The notes beneath the pieces were generated by a model, which was not told where the DNA came from, did not search any database, and was given only the letters and a program-made list of their open reading frames with translations. From NCBI GenBank assembly GCA_020854035.1, contig JADZGE010000087.1:1-64000 (forward strand): 64,000 nucleotides of DNA, in the 5' to 3' direction. Made by a program: the position numbers and the translations under genes. Within the stretch, counting starts at the first letter, position 1. Every line of letters begins with the position of its first letter. Shown one piece after another: positions 61,504-64,000 of the stretch. This DNA comes from Burkholderiales bacterium (GTDB taxonomy: Bacteria > Pseudomonadota > Gammaproteobacteria > Burkholderiales > SG8-41).

Positions 61504-62610
61504 ATGCCGGATTTCCGCCATGCGCACGCCGCGAACGCCGACTGGCGGGAGGCGGTGGCCTCCTGCATCGAGCGGCTCGGCAGTGGGCCGGCGAGCCTCG
61601 GCTTCGTGTACGTCACGGATCTCCTCGCGGAGCATGCGGCGGAGATACTCGCCGCGTTCAGGAAGGCGACCGGCATTCCGCACTGGGTCGGTACCGTCGG
61701 CATCGGCGTGTGCGCGAGCGGGCGTGAATACTTCGACGAGCCGGCGGTCGCGGTGATGGCCGGCGATTTCGAGCCGGGCTCGTTCCAGGTGTTCTCGGGA
61801 GTCGCGAGCGCTTCCGACGTGGAGAACGTCGGGGTGAAATGCGGCGGGGCGCCGGCGAATTTCGCGATCGTGCACGCCGATCCCGCGAACGGGCGGCTCG
61901 CCGATCTCGTCTCGCGCCTCGCCGGCAGGGTCGAGAGCGGATTTCTCGTGGGCGGGCTCACCAGCTCGCGGCGCGAGAACCTGCAGTTCGCCGACGGCGT
62001 GGTGGAGGGCGGCATTTCGGGGGTGGCGTTCTCGGACGGGGTCACCATCGCGACGCGCCTCACCCAGGGGTGCTCGCCGCTCGGGCCCAAGCACGCCATC
62101 ACGGGCTGCCAGCAGAACGTGATCATCACGCTCGACGGGCGCCCGGCGCTCGATGTCTTTCGCGAGGACATCGGCGAAACACTCGCCCGCGACCTCAGCC
62201 GCATCGGCGGCCACGTGTTCGCCGGCTTGCCGATCGCGGGCAGCGATACCGGCGACTACGTGGTGCGCAATCTCGTCGGCATCGACCCGGCGAACAAGCT
62301 GATCGCCATCGGCGACATGGTCCAGGCGAATTCGAGCGTTCTCTTCTGCCGGCGCGACGCAAGGACGGCGCGGGAGGACATGAAACGCATGCTGGAGAGC
62401 ATCCGGCAGGGGATGTTCACCCGGCCGCGCGGCGGCGTGTACTACTCCTGCATCGGGCGCGGGGCGACCCTCTTCGGCCCCGACTCCGGGGAGCTCGGCA
62501 TGATCCGCGAGGCGCTCGGCGAGTTTCCGCTGGCGGGCTTTTTCTGCAACGGCGAGATCTCGCACAACCGGCTCTACGGCTACACCGGCGTACTGACGAT
62601 CTTCATGTGA
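61504..62610 (+). CDS. FIST-domain (FIST_N/FIST_C) sensory protein
   Basis: The 368-residue protein has a FIST_N domain (about 1-200; LGFVYVTDLLAEHAAEILAA, GTVGIGVCASGREYFDEPAV, SGFLVGGLTSSRRENLQF) and a FIST_C domain (about 210-368; QNVIITLDGRPALDVFRED, VVRNLVGIDPANKLIAIGD, FFCNGEISHNRLYGYTGVLT). FIST proteins are thought to bind small ligands such as amino acids and often accompany signalling genes. Here it stands alone, and its stop overlaps the GTG of a DUF599 gene. Confidence 0.87.
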   Translation: MPDFRHAHAANADWREAVASCIERLGSGPASLGFVYVTDLLAEHAAEILAAFRKATGIPHWVGTVGIGVCASGREYFDEPAVAVMAGDFEPGSFQVFSGVASASDVENVGVKCGGAPANFAIVHADPANGRLADLVSRLAGRVESGFLVGGLTSSRRENLQFADGVVEGGISGVAFSDGVTIATRLTQGCSPLGPKHAITGCQQNVIITLDGRPALDVFREDIGETLARDLSRIGGHVFAGLPIAGSDTGDYVVRNLVGIDPANKLIAIGDMVQANSSVLFCRRDARTAREDMKRMLESIRQGMFTRPRGGVYYSCIGRGATLFGPDSGELGMIREALGEFPLAGFFCNGEISHNRLYGYTGVLTIFM

Positions 62611-63317
62611 TCGCGTTCCTGGAGAGACTTCCCGCCGTGCTGGCGCTCGGCTGGCTCGACGTGGTGGCGGTGGCGCTGTTCGCCGCGCTGTGGTTCGGCT
62701 ACGGCTGGTACGCGGACTACAGCGCCACGCCGCGGCCGCGGCTCGGCATGGAGTTCGCCCGCTACACGCGGGAGTGGTACGAGCGGATGATCGAGCGCGA
62801 CAACCGCATGATCGACGTCAATATCCTGCGCACGCTGACGCGCAGCTCCCAGTTCTTCGCGTCCACCACCATGCTGATCCTCGGCGCGCTCGTCGCGCTC
62901 CTCGGCTACGCGGAAACCGCCGCCCGGCTGGTGGCGCAGCTGCCGTTCACCCAGCAGGTCTCGCAGCGGCTGTGGGAGATCAAGATACTCGTGCTGCTGC
63001 TCATCTTCGTCTACGGCTTCTTCAAGTTTTCCTGGGCGATCCGGCAGTACGGTTTCGCATCGGTGCTCGTCGGGGCGGCGGCGAAGGGACCGGCGGACGC
63101 GGCGATGCACGGCCCGCATGTCGAGCGGCTCGCCGTCATCACCGGCTTCGCGAACCGCAACTTCAACCAGGGGCTGCGTGCCTATTATTTCGGCGTGGCG
63201 GCGCTGGCGTGGTTCCTGCACCCGGTGCTGATGATCGCCGTGACGCTCGGCGTGGTCTACGTGCTCCACCAGCGCGAGTTCCGGTCGCGGACGCTCGAAG
63301 TCCTTCGGAACAAGTGA
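62607..63317 (+). CDS. DUF599-family membrane protein
   Basis: The 236-residue protein has four predicted transmembrane helices: GWLDVVAVALFAALWFGYGW, FASTTMLILGALVALLGYAE, IKILVLLLIFVYGFFKFSWA and GVAALAWFLHPVLMIAVTLG. A conserved cytosolic segment reads YERMIERDNRMIDVNILRTL. This matches DUF599. The GTG start overlaps the FIST gene stop as GTGA, so the two products may work together in ligand sensing. No signal peptide. Confidence 0.82.
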   Translation: MIAFLERLPAVLALGWLDVVAVALFAALWFGYGWYADYSATPRPRLGMEFARYTREWYERMIERDNRMIDVNILRTLTRSSQFFASTTMLILGALVALLGYAETAARLVAQLPFTQQVSQRLWEIKILVLLLIFVYGFFKFSWAIRQYGFASVLVGAAAKGPADAAMHGPHVERLAVITGFANRNFNQGLRAYYFGVAALAWFLHPVLMIAVTLGVVYVLHQREFRSRTLEVLRNK

Positions 63318-63355
63318 AGCCCTCGCCCACCGGCCGCCGGCGGCGACGCTCACCC

Positions 63356-63380
63356 GGTCAACTGCCCGTACAGGCTGACC
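63356..63380. terminator. Imperfect hairpin between convergent genes
   Basis: GGTCA and TGACC frame a 25-nt segment with an inner GCC/GGC pair, in the 84-bp gap between the DUF599 gene and the last TctC gene. No T-run follows. Weak bidirectional terminator candidate. Confidence 0.3.
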
Positions 63381-63401
63381 GCTGGCGCCTGGCGCTTCCT
63401 C

Positions 63402-64000
63402 CTACTGCCCGGGCTTGATCCCTGCTTCGCGGATCGCCGCGCCCCACTTCTTCATCTCCTCGCGGAGAAAGGCGGAGAACTCCGCCGGCGTGCTGCCGAC
63501 CGCCGTGGCGCCGTCCGCCTCGAAGCGCTTCGCTATCTCGGGCAGCCTGACGATGCGACCGACCTCGGCCGCGACCCTGGCGAGAATCTCCGCCGGCACG
63601 CCGGCGGGCGCGACCATGCCCTGGAACGCCTCGGCACGGTAGCCTGGAAGCGTCTCGCCGACGGTCGGCACGTCGGGCATGGCCGCGAGCCGCTTCGCGC
63701 TGGTGATCGCGACGGCGCGGAGCTTCCCGGCGTTCACGTGCGGCGCGGCCGAAATGGTCGTCGTGAAGAGCATGGCGACGCGACCGCCGATCACGTCGGT
63801 CACCGCCGGCGGTATCCCCTTGTACGGCACGTGGATCATGGCGATCCCGGCGGCGCGCTGGAACATCTCGGCGGAGAGGTGCGGAGCGGAGCCGGCGCCC
63901 GGCGTGGCGAAGGCGAGCTCGCCTGGCTTCGACCGCGCGAGCGCGATGAGATCGTTCACCGTGCGCGCGGGCAGCGCCGGGCTCACCACCACGATATTGG
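63402..64000 (-). CDS. Bug/TctC-family periplasmic solute-binding protein (12), N-terminus outside window
   Basis: About 199 C-terminal codons are visible. The fragment starts inside the first lobe at the right edge (VSPALPARTVNDLIALARSK) and includes PGAGSAPHLSAEMFQRAAG, VPYKGIPPAVTDVIGGRV, LPDVPTV-type PDVPTVGETLPGYRAEAFQG and the final KKWGAAIREAGIKPGQ. The signal peptide and the first ligand loop are beyond the window. No enzyme partner is visible on this side. Confidence 0.9.
   Translation of the reverse strand, partial: NIVVVSPALPARTVNDLIALARSKPGELAFATPGAGSAPHLSAEMFQRAAGIAMIHVPYKGIPPAVTDVIGGRVAMLFTTTISAAPHVNAGKLRAVAITSAKRLAAMPDVPTVGETLPGYRAEAFQGMVAPAGVPAEILARVAAEVGRIVRLPEIAKRFEADGATAVGSTPAEFSAFLREEMKKWGAAIREAGIKPGQ

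Noticed and set aside
1-64000. Prophage, insertion sequence or integrative element
   Set aside because: No transposase, integrase, phage structural gene or tRNA was found; gene remnants alone do not show a mobile element.

Overview
The window is about 64 kb of very GC-rich DNA packed with genes on both strands. Family content points to a betaproteobacterium, most likely Burkholderiales-like. The evidence is twelve periplasmic solute-binding proteins of the Bug/TctC family (abundant in that lineage), an Rrf2/NsrR regulator, an SdhC/SdhD/SdhB set, a CysB-like LysR regulator, and many GTG starts and ATGA/GTGA gene overlaps. I saw no rRNA, tRNA, CRISPR array, transposase or phage gene. Taxonomy is inferred from families only.

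Layout. 0-4 kb: the start of a membrane protein leaving the left edge, then a minus-strand signalling operon (Hpt, REC-EAL phosphodiesterase, REC-class III cyclase) and a heptad-repeat coiled-coil protein. 4.4-7.5 kb: a TctC protein with an amidohydrolase, then a GNAT protein. 7.6-12.4 kb: a minus-strand series (DUF2249, MIP18-like Fe-S assembly factor, polytopic membrane protein, transketolase, DUF488) divergent from an nsrR-like gene across a 23-bp NsrR-type box. 12.5-20.5 kb: a mostly housekeeping or stress region with a TetR regulator and paired operators, a methyltransferase, a CDGSH protein, a ferredoxin-reductase-like protein, a PAS protein, an isocitrate lyase/PEP mutase family protein, an AlkA-type glycosylase, and sdhC-sdhD-sdhB without sdhA.

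20.6-64 kb is a catabolic island built from repeated modules, each a TctC receptor beside one or a few enzymes. The modules are: (a) LysR, RidA, triple RidA and TctC; (b) a block bracketed by two very similar TctC paralogues that holds an M19 dipeptidase homologue, an amidohydrolase, an AstE/AspA-like protein and an argininosuccinate-lyase-like lyase; (c) a minus-strand run from about 57.6 kb down to 35.7 kb. That run carries an HpaI aldolase, an amidase, an Amidohydro_3 protein, an SDR, an M24 protein, a mandelate-racemase-family enzyme, an opine-dehydrogenase-like protein, an LLM flavoprotein, a two-subunit TPP decarboxylase, a molybdenum hydroxylase and a TIM-barrel amidohydrolase, with six TctC proteins interleaved. 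A further TctC with a cupin remnant and an ACMSD-like amidohydrolase follows, then a FIST/DUF599 pair and the C-terminal part of a twelfth TctC at the right edge.

No TctA or TctB membrane subunit is in the window, so the receptors must use permeases encoded elsewhere or act as sensors. The most unusual features are the receptor density, three neighbouring hydrolase homologues with replaced metal ligands (M19, M14-like, M24), a triple-RidA fusion, the sdhA-less sdh cluster, and several gene remnants (CDGSH, EtfB, cupin, a frameshifted membrane protein).
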